Positions 1-10,315 of a DNA stretch of 26,739 nt are shown one piece after another. The notes below the pieces were generated by a model. It made no database searches and had not been told where the DNA came from. It worked only from the letters and a program-made list of their open reading frames with translations. Each line of letters begins with the position of its first letter. Positions within the stretch are counted from its first letter, which is position 1. The DNA comes from Saccoglossus kowalevskii (taxonomy: Eukaryota; Hemichordata; Enteropneusta; Harrimaniidae), in assembly GCF_000003605.2 (NCBI RefSeq), contig NW_003110981.1:1-26739 (forward strand), read 5' to 3'. Both the position numbers and the translations under genes were made by a program.

Positions 1-705
1 GAAAATAATATATTATATTTGAATAGTTACATTGTGCAAAATACAAGTTGAAATATATCGCTAATTACGTTATTGTTACGTAATAGTATTGAATTTATTG
101 ACAACTCTCCTGTCTGCGTAATAGTAAATTATCATTGCTACAAGAGGCAGATAATTTGACGATTGCTTTGAATTGAAACGGAAAGCCTGCGGTCAAATAA
201 AAATCAAACATTATTTGTGAATTATTTGTGAATGTACAAATAAAAAACACACTTTGGATGGATACGTTTATGCAAACTGTAACCCTGGTCTGCGACATTC
301 GCCGCTGTCAAAATTCAAGTATTTTGGTCTCGTTTCGCAAATAATGCAGTATTGCGACACTATAAAATGCGGAATAAATATCATTTTCCTGTACTTGAGC
401 ACATCGTTTATTACATTGGCTTGGATAAATTAGCCCGGGTTAAGCTTAGTTTATTGGTACCACCAGGCAAATTGGGACTCTCCAGTGACAGCAGTGTCCA
501 TACAAATTGTCTAAAGTTTTGTACGTTTTCTTGGGAGTTATACCGACGTTTAGTGCTTCCATCTATTTCATCAATGTAATTTCGTTAATGAGTTGGGTAC
601 ATAAAACGTGGATTTCATTAAATTAATGACAATGCTCTCGACGGGTGGACAAATCTGTATATCAGCATTGGCCCGGGTTACTACTTCTATGTTATATTAT
701 AATAG
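1..705 (+). other. Intron 5 of CBS copy A (3' part)
   Basis: This non-coding sequence ends in the exon 6 acceptor. From about position 80 it aligns with 19298-19803 of copy B, with shared blocks such as CCTGTCTG, TAATGCAGTATTGCGAC, GCCCGGGTTAAGCTTAG and CTACTTCTAT. Copy A has extra sequence near 490-660. The small ORFs here carry no coding signal. Confidence 0.75.
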
Positions 706-883
706 ATAATTGGTGTGAGGTCCGAAGCCATTCCTGGTAAATTAAACGAAGTGGAAGGACTGATGCGTGGATTCATTCCAACCACCTTAGATACATCTAT
801 AATTGATGAATGGTACGAATGCAGTAATAAAGACTCATTCATGTGTGCAAGACGACTAATAAGCGAGGAAGGGTTGCTATGTG
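706..883 (+). CDS. CBS: CBS copy A exon 6 (core segment, altered motifs)
   Basis: The acceptor is TAATAG and the donor GTACGT; the exon is 178 nt, entering in phase 0 and leaving one base. It translates from IIGVRSEA to SEEGLLC. Compared with human CBS it is 11 residues shorter between IIGV and FIPT. The DPEGS motif is replaced by RSEA, and GIGYD by GLMRG. The following TLDTSIIDEWY and ARRLISEEGLLCG parts align without gaps. It differs from the copy B exon at about 13 of 178 bases, mostly silently. Confidence 0.9.
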
Positions 884-3800
884 GTACGTTAAGGCAATGT
901 ATAGAAACTGCTTTTATTAAAAAAAATAATCAACATTAAAATACTATATTAGGTTATCAGACTTTCTTGGACTCGATCCTTACTTGTAATAATAATTCAA
1001 GATCGATAACAGGCTAAAAGAAGTTTTTGAAATTCATGGTTGTGCGAACGTTTGTATTCAGAGACAAGTGATATTTCCACTACACGCTTTAGCGCCTCTG
1101 TGTTAATTGCGAACAAATGAAATCATGATAATATGACAACACTAATATAATTGAATCCTCTCTATGCTGGTTGCTCATATTAATATAAGATACAACATTT
1201 AACACTTATAATTAGTATTAAAGATATTAAATTGACCCTAAATGAAACATGTACGTCTTAATCTTTTAGGTGGTAGTAGTGGTGCAGCTATGTCGATCGC
1301 TCTAGAGGCTGCTAAGGAATTGAATGTTGGACAACGTTGTGTTGTCATGTTAGCAGACTCTGCCAGAAACTATTTGTAAGTAGATTTCCGTTGAATGATA
1401 TGTTGTGAATGCTAGCTTTGTATAAGAGCAGCTAACATATATGAATATGTCAGACCAGTTTCAGAACCCATTATTGTGCAAAGTGATAATAATGAATAGA
1501 ATATTCCTTGGTTACCAAATTGGGTTCGAAAGATCTTGACTATCGTGGACATCGCATCCCTGGTATAACGTATTGTGCAGATCCAACATTCGAAACTACA
1601 GAATGACGCTACAAAAATGAACACATAGAGATACTCGCACATATGCATAGTAATTCACCAGTGTTAATTTCCAGGACAAAATTCATATCAGATGACTGGA
1701 TGAGAGATAGGAAGTATTTGGAGAAAGAGGTATCAACAAAAATCCAGAGGTGAGTTTTGTTCTAATCTCTGTTTTATAATCTTCCTGCTTGGCCATATTT
1801 GGCAACATACTATAGTCATCTTGCCACCCACATATGTTTTCTCATACCATATATCTGCATACTATAATGCACAAATACGTGTATAATAAAGCATAAACAA
1901 TAAAGTATCATTTAGTATATTCTGCTACAACAATAATCAATGTAAGTGTGAAATTATTTATAAATATATTTGAAATGCAGGCACACATCATAACTAAGAC
2001 AGTGTGCGAGCGTTTCTGTTTGGTGATCGTATGTTTATTATTGTTGTGTCGTCCATCAGGACGCGTTTCTAAAGTTGCTACCATCTTACCACAGGGGTAA
2101 TCTGTCACAGAATTTTACATAGAAATACAGCATTTCCTATTGTCCTTTTCAAATATTAAAATCCATTAGTAAGGATAACAGCCAACTATACTCGATGCCG
2201 ACTTATCAATACGCACTTTACTTGCTTAGTGTGTTATCCCATAACTTTATATGTTATTCAAGCTCCTCACAGTCTTATATCGATATGCCAATTCAGCGGT
2301 ACCTGTACATGATCGAAACTATAATTAACCAAGTGCATTGATGACGTCGTTGGTATTGACGATACAATGGTATTGACATTGTTGTGGTATAATAATAATC
2401 TTAGCATTTTTGTAGATGCTTGTTTGTGTACTGGCCAGAACATGCTTGAAAACAACTGGTGTCACCTGTCGAAAGGCCATGCATCAATGTATCTTTTTTG
2501 TCAATTGACTGGTGTGCTGTCTTGAGTTTGTTGTTTGTCGCTTTTTACAGGAATAACAATTTACTTCAAAATGTTTATGTTGTCAGAGTTAACTTGTTAA
2601 AGTTGATTATTTGTATTCCATATAGATGGCGGGAAATGAAAGTGTCATCATTAGATCTTGTCTACTCACCCACACTATTAGCATCACTTCCTTGTAATGA
2701 TTGTATCAACATCATGGAAATGAAAGAATTGGAGCAGATGTCAGTAGTGGACGAAAGAGGGTGGGTAATTACATTATTTCCCGGAGTTTAGTAAACAGGG
2801 CGTATTATTCAACTATTATATTGAGTTTGTGAAGCAAGAGAATATGTTAAATTATTGTCTGAAGTAGATAATGCAAGACGAACTAAGAATATATAGAGTA
2901 AATAAACCAGGGTGTATTGTTTAATTATTAGCTCTTGTACATGATGATGGGTGGCATTACCAGTAGTAGATGAAACAGATTAAGATGCTGTCTACCAGCT
3001 AGAACAACCTCGATGTTTTTGAATTCCATCCATTTAATAATGGCAGTGTTTGGGTAGCTCTAAATGCTCTAAATAAAAGATCTACGGCATTGATAGACTA
3101 ATCTTTGCGGAATCGAGGGCGATCCCTGTTCATAATTCCAGTGACAAATGTGCAAGCCCCGGAACAGTCTAATTTAACCAATCAGCAAGTTTCTAGGATG
3201 TGCAAGGGCATATAAAGTGATAGATACTGCTGCGGGACGGAGCAATGTTATGGGATCTAAGAATTATGTCAATATATCTGTTCAATGCACCAATTACCGA
3301 TCTTGGAAAACAATGTTTAATTTGGGCTCGGAGAGTCTTAAGAATGACCCTGTGGATTATCGGAAACGAATTTCTTCACGAAAAACAAAATTGTACTGGT
3401 GACATAGCTGTGTCAGATATGTGGCAACGTCATTACAAGTCTATACTCACTAAGACAGATGTGGATTTTAATATTGAAATTCCCACTTCTGATTTTACTA
3501 CATATATGTTAGTTTCCCCAGTAGAAATTTCGAATATGATAAAAGAGTTAAAATCATGAACTTCTCCGGGTATTGATTGTGTTAGTACCGAGTTTTTGTT
3601 AACAATATGCATCCCTAGGCTTTAGGTTTTGCTATCTCTTTGTTTTTCTGCAATTTTGATCTATGGTTTTGTATCTAATCAGCTTATGTCTAATGTTTTA
3701 GTCCCCATTCCAAAAGATCCTTGGGGCGATGTATGTGATCAGTCTAATTAACGTCCGGTTGCTGTTGCAACTCTGTCATCAAAATGTTTAGAGAAAGTTT

Positions 3801-5410
3801 GGGACTGGAAATCACACTTCGATTTTTATAAACTCCTTACGTGACGACTCTCAGTGTTGTATATCACCTTGTATATCACATTGTCTATAGAGCCAATATA
3901 ATTGTACCTAAGTAGTTAACATCTGAACAGCAATTATACATAGACATAACATGATTGTATGAAAAGAAAGAAAATATACATTGCTTCATGAAATTACTTA
4001 CGTTAGCAGAGTTATCCAAGTTATAATAACGTTTGGCTCATCCTCATTATGTTGGGATTTTATTTTGTTAATATTTGTCGTTACTATATTAGTTAGAAGT
4101 GAGTTTCATTGTTGATAAATATCCGCTTTCATTGGTAAGCAAACAATTTGTGAACATATAATGTGATGTACGAAGTGTGGTTTAATTCTTACCTTACCAA
4201 CTGCACTTACTTTTACATTGATTTCAGTCGATAAGAGTCAAATAGGCAGAAATATTTTTAGAATGTGCTATTCAGTAAACAGTTTGTCATATTTCTTCTA
4301 ATAATCTACACAACTATCATATGCTATTGAAAATGAATATGCTATGCAATTTGTTCTCATTTATTTAGTAGAGTGATTGGTATCGCAACACTGGGAAACA
4401 TAAACGCCCAGTTGAAAGCTGGTAAGGTGAACACATCTACTGCGGTTTCAAGTGTTGTATTCAAACAATTTAAAAAGGTACTAATATTAACTCAAAATTA
4501 AATTATGAAAAATAATGATAGAGGAATGACCATGATATATGTGTGATATATCACTCTGATTCTCATTTCTTGATTTTTGCAATTGCATGAATATGTTGGA
4601 CATATGAATGAAATGTATATTTCAAAACGAACACTCACAAGTCTCACTACAGTGTCCCTATTGTCCAATTATGTGTCCTGTGAGCAATTTCTAAAGCTCC
4701 GTTAATCATTTCCAATACAATCTATTTCACTATTTTTCACGCTAAATTCTGCTTCTGATTATGATTGTTATTGCTACAGATCACTTTGGATACCACACTA
4801 AGCAAGTTATCTAGTATTTTAGATATTGATTATTTTTCAATCGTTATAATCGAACAAAAGCAATGTAAGTTGATATACCATACTAAGAACAGTAATTATC
4901 GTTTACAGACATGTGTCAGGAAAATGATTTTTAGTTGATGCGTATTATGAATGACTGTATAGTCATTGCAATACTGTGTAACGTAATGACAAAACACATA
5001 ACCAAATTAAGTGTATAAGAGAATGTGTTATGTTAACAAAAGTTGATATCGAGGTGACCAATAAATCATATCAATAATTACAATTTGTTGGTATTTCATG
5101 ATAGCACCAGACAGTGACAATGGTTTTTGCAAGCAGATAATAGCGATTGTGAAAAAAATTGACTTGCTTAAGTTTATCTTCAAGCAAAAAGAAGCTTAGT
5201 AAGTTACTGTATTTTTTAGCTGTGATTGTGAACCTTGATGCAATTGTAATTCTGATTACGCTGTTAAGTTAATGTTTATTTCTTGTCTTTATGTGAGTGT
5301 ATGTTTAAATCATATGTTGCATTGACTTACAATACCACTCCAACAACTGTTTATATGCCACTTTATTTATCAATTGTGATTTACATTATGTTTTTTTATT
5401 TACCAACAGA
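706..5410 (+). CDS. CBS: Cystathionine beta-synthase copy A, 3' part (exons 6-13), partial at 5' end
   Basis: CBS condenses homocysteine and serine to cystathionine in the cytosol using PLP. Joining exons 706-883, 1270-1375, 1675-1749, 2626-2760, 4369-4477, 4780-4864 and 5105-5198 gives an unbroken 260-residue reading frame that aligns with the second half of animal CBS. It contains the IIGV start of the core segment, the SEEGLLCG-GSSG turn that carries the serine contacting the PLP ring nitrogen in human CBS, the DSARNYL-TKF stretch, the WREM linker, and two CBS motifs ending in KKIDLLKF. All junctions are GT-AG with matching phases. The core is unusual: the DPxGS and GIGYD motifs are absent from exon 6. 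Exons 1-5 would lie upstream of the window. The frame ends after Ala whether intron 12 is retained (TAG at 5197-5199) or removed (TA plus A at 5410). Family assignment is firm; catalytic activity is uncertain. Confidence 0.9.
1270..1375 (+). CDS. CBS: CBS copy A exon 7 (GGS turn and PLP-ring contact)
   Basis: The exon is 106 nt between CTTTTAG and GTAAGT. It encodes GGSSGAAMS followed by AAKELNVGQRCVV and ADSARNYL, matching the human GGSAGS...VVILPDSVRNYM segment. It is complete here, whereas the copy B counterpart lacks 55 internal bases. Confidence 0.92.
1675..1749 (+). CDS. CBS: CBS copy A exon 8 (end of core, linker)
   Basis: The exon is 75 nt between TTTCCAG and GTGAGT. It encodes TKFISDDWMRDRKYLEKEV, equivalent to human TKFLSDRWMLQKGFL. 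It joins the catalytic core to the regulatory domain. Confidence 0.9.
2626..2760 (+). CDS. CBS: CBS copy A exon 9 (first CBS motif)
   Basis: The exon is 135 nt between CATATAG and GTGGGT. It encodes WREMKVSSLDLVYSPT and then NDCINIMEM...VVDERG, matching the human WWWHLRVQELGLS...IEILREKGFDQAPVVDEAG. The VVDE that contains human Asp444 is kept. This starts the regulatory domain that binds S-adenosylmethionine in vertebrate CBS; whether this protein binds it cannot be told. Confidence 0.9.
3190..3835 (+). mobile_element. LINE (non-LTR retrotransposon) reverse-transcriptase fragment in intron 9 of copy A
   Basis: The frame starting at 3245 carries a decayed piece of the region leading into and beginning a non-LTR reverse transcriptase. 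It includes VSPVEISNMIKELKS, then TSPGIDCVSTEFLL, NVLVPIPKDPWGD, a degraded SNYRPVAV block (SN, stop, RPVAV) and LSSKCLEK. In-frame stops at TCA-TGA, CTT-TAG and AAT-TAA show that it is dead. Finger-palm motifs of this kind are common to CR1, Jockey and RTE clades, so the clade is not assigned. The aligned intron of copy B lacks it, so it probably arrived after the duplication. It has the same orientation as the host gene. Confidence 0.8.
4369..4477 (+). CDS. CBS: CBS copy A exon 10
   Basis: The exon is 109 nt between TTATTTAG and GTACTA. It encodes RVIGIATLGNINAQLKAGKV...VVFKQFKK, matching human [20 protein letters not shown]...VIYKQFKQ. It ends in phase 0. Confidence 0.92.
4780..4864 (+). 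CDS. CBS: CBS copy A exon 11 (second CBS motif, first half)
   Basis: The exon is 85 nt between TTGCTACAG and GTAAGT. It encodes ITLDTTLSKLSSILDIDYF and then SIVIIEQKQ, matching human [28 protein letters not shown]. Reading past the donor stays open for about 23 more codons (see the finding on alternative ends). Confidence 0.9.
5105..5198 (+). CDS. CBS: CBS copy A exon 12 (C terminus)
   Basis: The exon starts after TGATAG. It encodes SDNGFCKQIIAIVKKIDLL and then KFIFKQKEA, matching the end of human CBS (MVFGVVTAIDLLNFV). A good GTAAGT donor overlaps the in-frame TAG at 5197-5199, so the coding sequence ends after Ala with or without splicing. Confidence 0.82.
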
Positions 5411-5573
5411 ACACCACCGATAGAAAAGAATTAGAGGCAACACGATCCTGCTAATCTAAAACGTGTCTAGATAAAAGGAGTGTGTTATTTTAAAGTATAT
5501 GTAAATATTAGGTACATAATTAACTAAATCTGTTTCATTTGTTTGAAGCTGTTGGTTATGTGGTTGTAATAAA
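5410..5573 (+). other. CBS copy A last exon, essentially 3' UTR
   Basis: The acceptor ACCAACAG at 5402-5409 is conserved with copy B. Joined to exon 12, its first base completes a TAA stop, so the rest is untranslated. It runs to the AATAAA poly(A) signal. Confidence 0.55.
5568..5573 (+). terminator. Poly(A) signal of CBS copy A
   Basis: An AATAAA hexamer lies about 160 bases into the last exon. The same hexamer sits in the aligned position of copy B (24431-24436). Confidence 0.6.
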
Positions 5574-6720
5574 CGACTGCAGTATTTTAGTTTTAGTTTC
5601 TGAGGCAGAGCCTTGAATTTAACTCCATGTGGTTATTTCTCTCTCTAATTTTATTGTGTGTAATGTAGTGTAATTGTCAGTATTTAGATATTTGAGGTAT
5701 ATATTATAACATTTGCTTTATACATTACCAATGAAAATTTATTTCATTATTTCAATTAATAGAGAAAATATTGTACCTGACGTCTGTAAAATAATTAGAC
5801 TGCCCGAAGATATTTAAAGGATAAAGTTATATTCATATGGTCTGTGTCAATTAGTGCATCGGCGATCATTCATTCCTCATGTATTCTTTTTTCATTCTAC
5901 CTGTTCTACATACGTCACAGACCGAACTCCCTTTCCCTCATCAAAATGAACACACTTAAAGGATGCACCAAGATTGTTATATTGTCTCATATGAATACAT
6001 CGTAATATTATATTGAGCTCGGATAATATCTCCTCCCAAATACGATAATTCTCCCCAAGAGAGGTTTTTGTATCCACAACATAGTAAACGTTGCAGTACT
6101 TTCACGTTTTTCATTAAAACATTAATTGAAAACACACTGTTATTAAAAACATGTGCATTATGTTATAAAACACCTGTATTTTTTTAAACACCTGTATTTT
6201 ACTTTTCTAAGAAAAGTGTTTTTGAGAGTTATTTTTGAACTAATCCATCCAACTTTATGAAACCAATATTAACAAAAAAAATCATTGAAAGGTCTGGAGA
6301 CTCGTATGTAAACATTATGGTGTATACGTCAACTAGACAATCAGATATGTAAAGATAATGTTAAATAATAATTCAAAAATGAGAGAAAACGTGTTCACCG
6401 TACAAATACGACTTACTTATTGTGATATAGTAAGGATAACAAACTTTGCTAGACATGATAGCTATTTTGCATTTTTAATATTGGAGAATTAGTTCATTTT
6501 TCTCGCCCTAGTATTGTAATACTTCCGTGAAAATGTGTTCAGCTACTTTAAATGCTGGACATATTAAAACAGAATACATTTCAATAGCCGGATCTGCAGC
6601 CACACATAGGTCACCTTTATTACAGAGTTGGTTATTTTGAAATCTACGTTCGAAAATTGATAATGCATGATAGCCATAGCAAATTTTTTGTCAAACTAAT
6701 ATGTTGTGTCGCGCTCAAGA
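5574..6720. other. 3' flank of copy A, inside the duplicated unit
   Basis: No gene was seen. Blocks such as GACTGCCCGAAGATATTTAA (5801), CTACCTGTTCTACATACGTC (5898), the stretch around 6545-6650 and CAAACTAATATGTTGTGTCG (6693) align with 24600-25940 downstream of copy B. About 430 bases (roughly 6030-6465) are present here but absent from copy B. Confidence 0.7.
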
Positions 6721-6889
6721 CAGAAATATCACTTTTCATGCCATGCTCTAATAATTACCAGATTTAACGGTATAATCATCGTGATAACATTTGTTTACTT
6801 ACGGGATATACATGTCTTAACTATGGAGAGGGTGCCATTATGATATATTTTCGCCAGAAATATTTTGTCTCCCAATAAACAAATTGAAT

Positions 6890-8128
6890 TGGGTTGGCGT
6901 ACAATAAGTAATGCCCCTGACCCATTTCCAATAGCAGGAGATTACTGAAACTTGGCACAGTTATTAGTCTTTCACTACATAGAAACCATCCAGAGTTATT
7001 TCTCCCATTGTTTGATACAGCTATGGACACAGTTTTTGTAAAACACCCCAGGTTGGTCCCCCAACCACGTCGTAACTTCAGAAATCAAGGTTGCATTATC
7101 TGGGAAAGACTTTCATTTCAAAAAACAATCTCATGGCTGGAAAAAGATGAAAATCAGAGGGTGCAAAGTCAGGAGAGTATGGGTGCGAGAGGATTTCATA
7201 GCCACACGCCCGTGCTTCTGATCTGGCGACTTTGGAGTTGTGGGTCGGAGCGTTGTCATGCAGGAGGAGGATACCTTTGCTGATCTTGCCCCGCCTCTTG
7301 ATTTTGATAGCTTCTCTTAATTTCATCAAAACTGAAGCGTAATACGCTCCTGTAATTGTGGTACCCTTTGCCAGGAAATCTGTCATCACTACTCTGTCCT
7401 GGTCACAGAAGACTGTGATTATGGCCTTGCCAGCAGAATTCTGAACCCTTGCCCACTTTAGAGATGGTGAGTCCAAGTGCTTTCACTGCATTGACTGGGT
7501 TTTGATCTCATCGTGTTGTACCCAAGTTTCATCCTGTTTCTTTTGAAAAACTTTGACTCATCTTCTTGGCACATCTCCAAATTTATCTCCAGCACTCGAC
7601 ATGTTGCTGGAAATATGTGAGCAATCTGGGAATCCATCTGGCAGACATATGCAAATGGTCATGAATAATAGTTTCCCTGTACTAATCTTGACCTCTTGGG
7701 CTATTTGGCTAACAGTAATGCGTCGATCTTCTAAAATGGCTGCCCAACTTGACGGACATATGCCTCATCAATGGCAGAAGAAGGACGACCAGGTCTGGGA
7801 GCTGTTTCCACAGACTTCCGGCCATGTTTGAATACACGATGACAGCGTTTTACAAGGTCATATGATGAGGTATCATCACCATAAGATTCTTTCATTTCAT
7901 CAAAAGTCTCCTTTGGTGTGCGTCATTCCAAATACAAAAAAACAAAACGATCACAAAAACACTGCTTTTTATTGGACGTCGCTCTAAAATTGTTGACTCA
8001 CAATATTACAATATAATATTAACACATCAAAAAAACATTACACATGGATGCGAAGGTTGAACCGCGTTTTGTCCAATATATACAGCTAATATACTCGAAC
8101 AAACAATGCCTTATTCGTATAAGCCATT
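6890..8128 (-). mobile_element. Degenerate mariner (Tc1/mariner, DD34D) transposon
   Basis: The element is about 1.24 kb, the usual size for mariner. Its ends are diverged inverted repeats: GGTTGGCGTACAATAAGTAA at about 6892 matches the reverse complement of AATGCCTTATTCGTATAAGC at about 8104. Reading the - strand from about 7925 down gives mariner landmarks in shifting frames: TPKETFDEMKESYGD, PRPGRPSSAID, DRRITVSQIAQEV, then the catalytic domain. Flanking TA duplications could not be fixed with confidence. It lies between the two CBS copies, outside the duplicated unit. Confidence 0.85.
7096..7930 (-). pseudogene. Broken mariner transposase
   Basis: All three catalytic aspartates are visible. 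The first is in QDETWVQH (codon near 7531-7533, normally GDE), the second in LLLHDNAPTH, the third in SPDFAPSDFHLFP. About 91 residues separate the first and second, and 33 the second and third (canonical 34), so one residue is missing in the last spacing. An in-frame TGA at 7483-7485 replaces an expected Trp in QSMQWKH, and several frameshifts lie in the helix-turn-helix half. No functional enzyme can be made from this copy. The QSMQWKH, SAGK and AKGTTITGAYY motifs are typical of widespread animal mariners. Confidence 0.85.
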
Positions 8129-8404
8129 CACTAACATGTCCAGTTATTCAGGCGTGGTATCAGCCAAAAATGCTCTCAGGTTTACTTGATTTTCATTGAG
8201 TCGTTGCTTCACAAAACCTGAACTGAGAGCGGATTTTTTGGTATTCATGTTGACACCTGTATTGATAAAAGGTCAATCACTGCGTATCACACGAAAGAAT
8301 GTCTTCACTAAACTACAAGAATAGCTTGTGGTTTACAAAAAAGCAAGTAATTTCATATTAACAAAGAAAAATTACGAGTTGGTTATTGTAAACAAAAGCT
8401 TGAT

Positions 8405-8790
8405 GAACCATTTGTCATTGAGTGGAATAACACCTGACATTAACTGGCCTGGCATTACAGATGAGGTTGATTCAAAACTCGGTTGGTAGCAGGGTATGTA
8501 CCCGTTGTCATATAGAGGGCGTGCTTGGGTGATAAAGAGTCTAGTGGCGGCTAAGCGATACCATAGGTTAATGTCTCTATGACCTCGGAAATAAATTGTA
8601 TTCAGAGTGTTGTTTCTGGCAGGGACGGTATTTAGTATCATGGGTATAATTGTCCTTCTGTGATGGCGGGCAGTGTTTGACTTACAAATATCAACACGTA
8701 TTGTGTAATTTTGTTTGCAGCTAACACGACGGTAATTACACTTGAACTTTTACGATTTGTTTCTAGGGAATGCTCACTTCTAAGCGCGGA
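8405..8790 (+). mobile_element. LINE remnant, L1/Tx1-like, 3' part of the polymerase ORF
   Basis: One plus-strand frame, starting with AAC at 8406, carries the region after the RT catalytic motifs that is typical of L1/Tx1-type LINEs. It reads INWPGITDEVDSKLGW, a stop where Trp is expected, QGMYPLSYRGRAWVIKSLVA, YHRLMSL, and further on FDLQISTRIV, stop, FCLQLTRR. These correspond to the family pattern of a Trp-rich turn, LSYRGRALVINQLVA, WYRL, and a later FRLQ...QRYL block. At least six in-frame stops show decay. The GC content is locally higher than in the neighbours. Clade placement is by eye. Confidence 0.65.
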
Positions 8791-8799
8791 GCTGACAGG

Positions 8800-10200
8800 G
8801 CTGGCCAGAGGTGTTAGCAAAATCCTAAGGAACTGTGCCAATATATTGATTCTTGTACCTGTATGATCAAATACAGGTCAACATGACATACAATTACCCT
8901 CAGACCATAAATAAATGTCAAGCCAAATCCCATTCTTTTTGCAATCTGAGAATATGTTGCTGGAATTCCATAACATTGAAGTTTGTTGTCTCCACAAGAA
9001 AGACAGATGACAAAATCTCCTTTTGTACTTCTTTTGTACTGATGATGAGCGTTCTGCTCAATTAGGCGAGATATGTGTCATATGTGTCTGTATCATGAAA
9101 TTGCCTAGTAAATAGTCCAGTAACGTTTTCCAACACATTGAGATCTGTCGTGAGATCTGTAGTAGCAATATGGCAAGCCCTATCTACTGGTAACACGTGG
9201 TGATACATGGCATATCACACGTAGAAATAGAAACTAATCTCTGGAAAAGACGGACATTGTCGGCCGACATTGCATGCAGTCTCTCAGAATTGTTGCGAAG
9301 AGCTATGCGGCAACTCGTAGTACAATAATTACGTTATGTGACAATGATTGAAGACAAGCAAGTCGCACCAATTTACGAGTAAAATTTCCATACGCACACA
9401 CATTTACCTGTGTATTTCCACCAATTTTTTTATTCAATTTATGGATATTGATGTTGTGAGCATTCCCCCTCATTGTTAATATGTACAACTACGTTCGTGC
9501 ACACACAATTATCATCGTTTATACATATTACATCCTGTAATTTATTTTATTCTTATAAGTTTAAATTACATGCAATACCACCTTATACCTGTGTCTGTGT
9601 GACTAATGTTGCGATCCGTTAAATGCGAGGTCAGTTTCATTTTTGTTTGACGTATAACATATAACAGTTCAAACAACAATCGTTAGGCAAATAAACCTGC
9701 AATAAAAGTGCTCATTCATCATATGTTTGGTACTCACGGAACCATTTGTCAGCCATTACCAACAAAAAAGACTGTAAAACTTGTCCTATATAGGACTAGC
9801 CCAATAAAATACTCTCAAAATGCACACATTATATACTATATCACTCACTATATTGTATTGAATATCAACGGAAAGCCTATTACACAAGCTATTATTATTT
9901 CAATTCATAATTTAGATATTTAAGGCAATTACATTACTCATACTGCTCTCAAATTAGTTGAAATTAGTTTCTTCTAGCTTGGTAAATCAAAAATTATACA
10001 ACATCGATTTTGCTGGATTTATAGCAAATAAAAAAATCAACAGAGTATATGCCTCGATAAACCGTGCTGAATGTCAGCTTAAATTTTATCTGCACTATAC
10101 GTTAATTTATTGTGAGTTATAAGCTTTTACATTTCACAAAAATAGACCCTGAAATGCACAAACCTACTATCATAGTGTTGAAAAATGTATCACGTGATCT
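8800..10200. other. Intergenic, no gene seen
   Basis: This is AT-rich sequence with only short ORFs that have no recognisable motifs. Nothing in it could be assigned to a family. Confidence 0.6.
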
Positions 10201-10204
10201 AGCC

Positions 10205-10315
10205 GTGATAAAGGTCATGACGTCTAGACACAGCCCCCCATTTAATTGCTAATACTGTGCTTGTGAAGTGTTCTTCCTTTGTCGTCTAGTAGATAAAGTG
10301 TGATAAATATCTTGG
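10205..10315 (+). promoter_or_regulatory. Weak candidate promoter and non-coding first exon for CBS copy B
   Basis: A consensus donor GGGTAAGTA follows 10315, upstream of a short GC-richer patch that includes TGACGTCTAGAC at about 10219 (a CREB-type TGACGT core). Copy B's first coding exon is preceded by an acceptor at 14656 with 44 bases of 5' UTR, so an upstream non-coding exon must exist somewhere. This is a plausible place for it, but nothing else supports it. Confidence 0.18.

Noticed and set aside
95..298. - strand ORF, with a similar ORF at 19375-19584
   Set aside because: Both lie in the duplicated intron 5, antisense to the gene. The similarity is due to duplication, and the reading frame is not kept between copies.
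1412..1648. 78-codon - strand ORF in intron 7 of copy A
   Set aside because: It is antisense to the gene, lies in an intron and is not kept in the aligned intron of copy B.
8372..8841. Two overlapping - strand ORFs (89 and 67 codons) with stop-start overlap, looking like a small gene pair
   Set aside because: The + strand of the same stretch shows recognisable LINE polymerase blocks, so the - strand ORFs are chance antisense readings.
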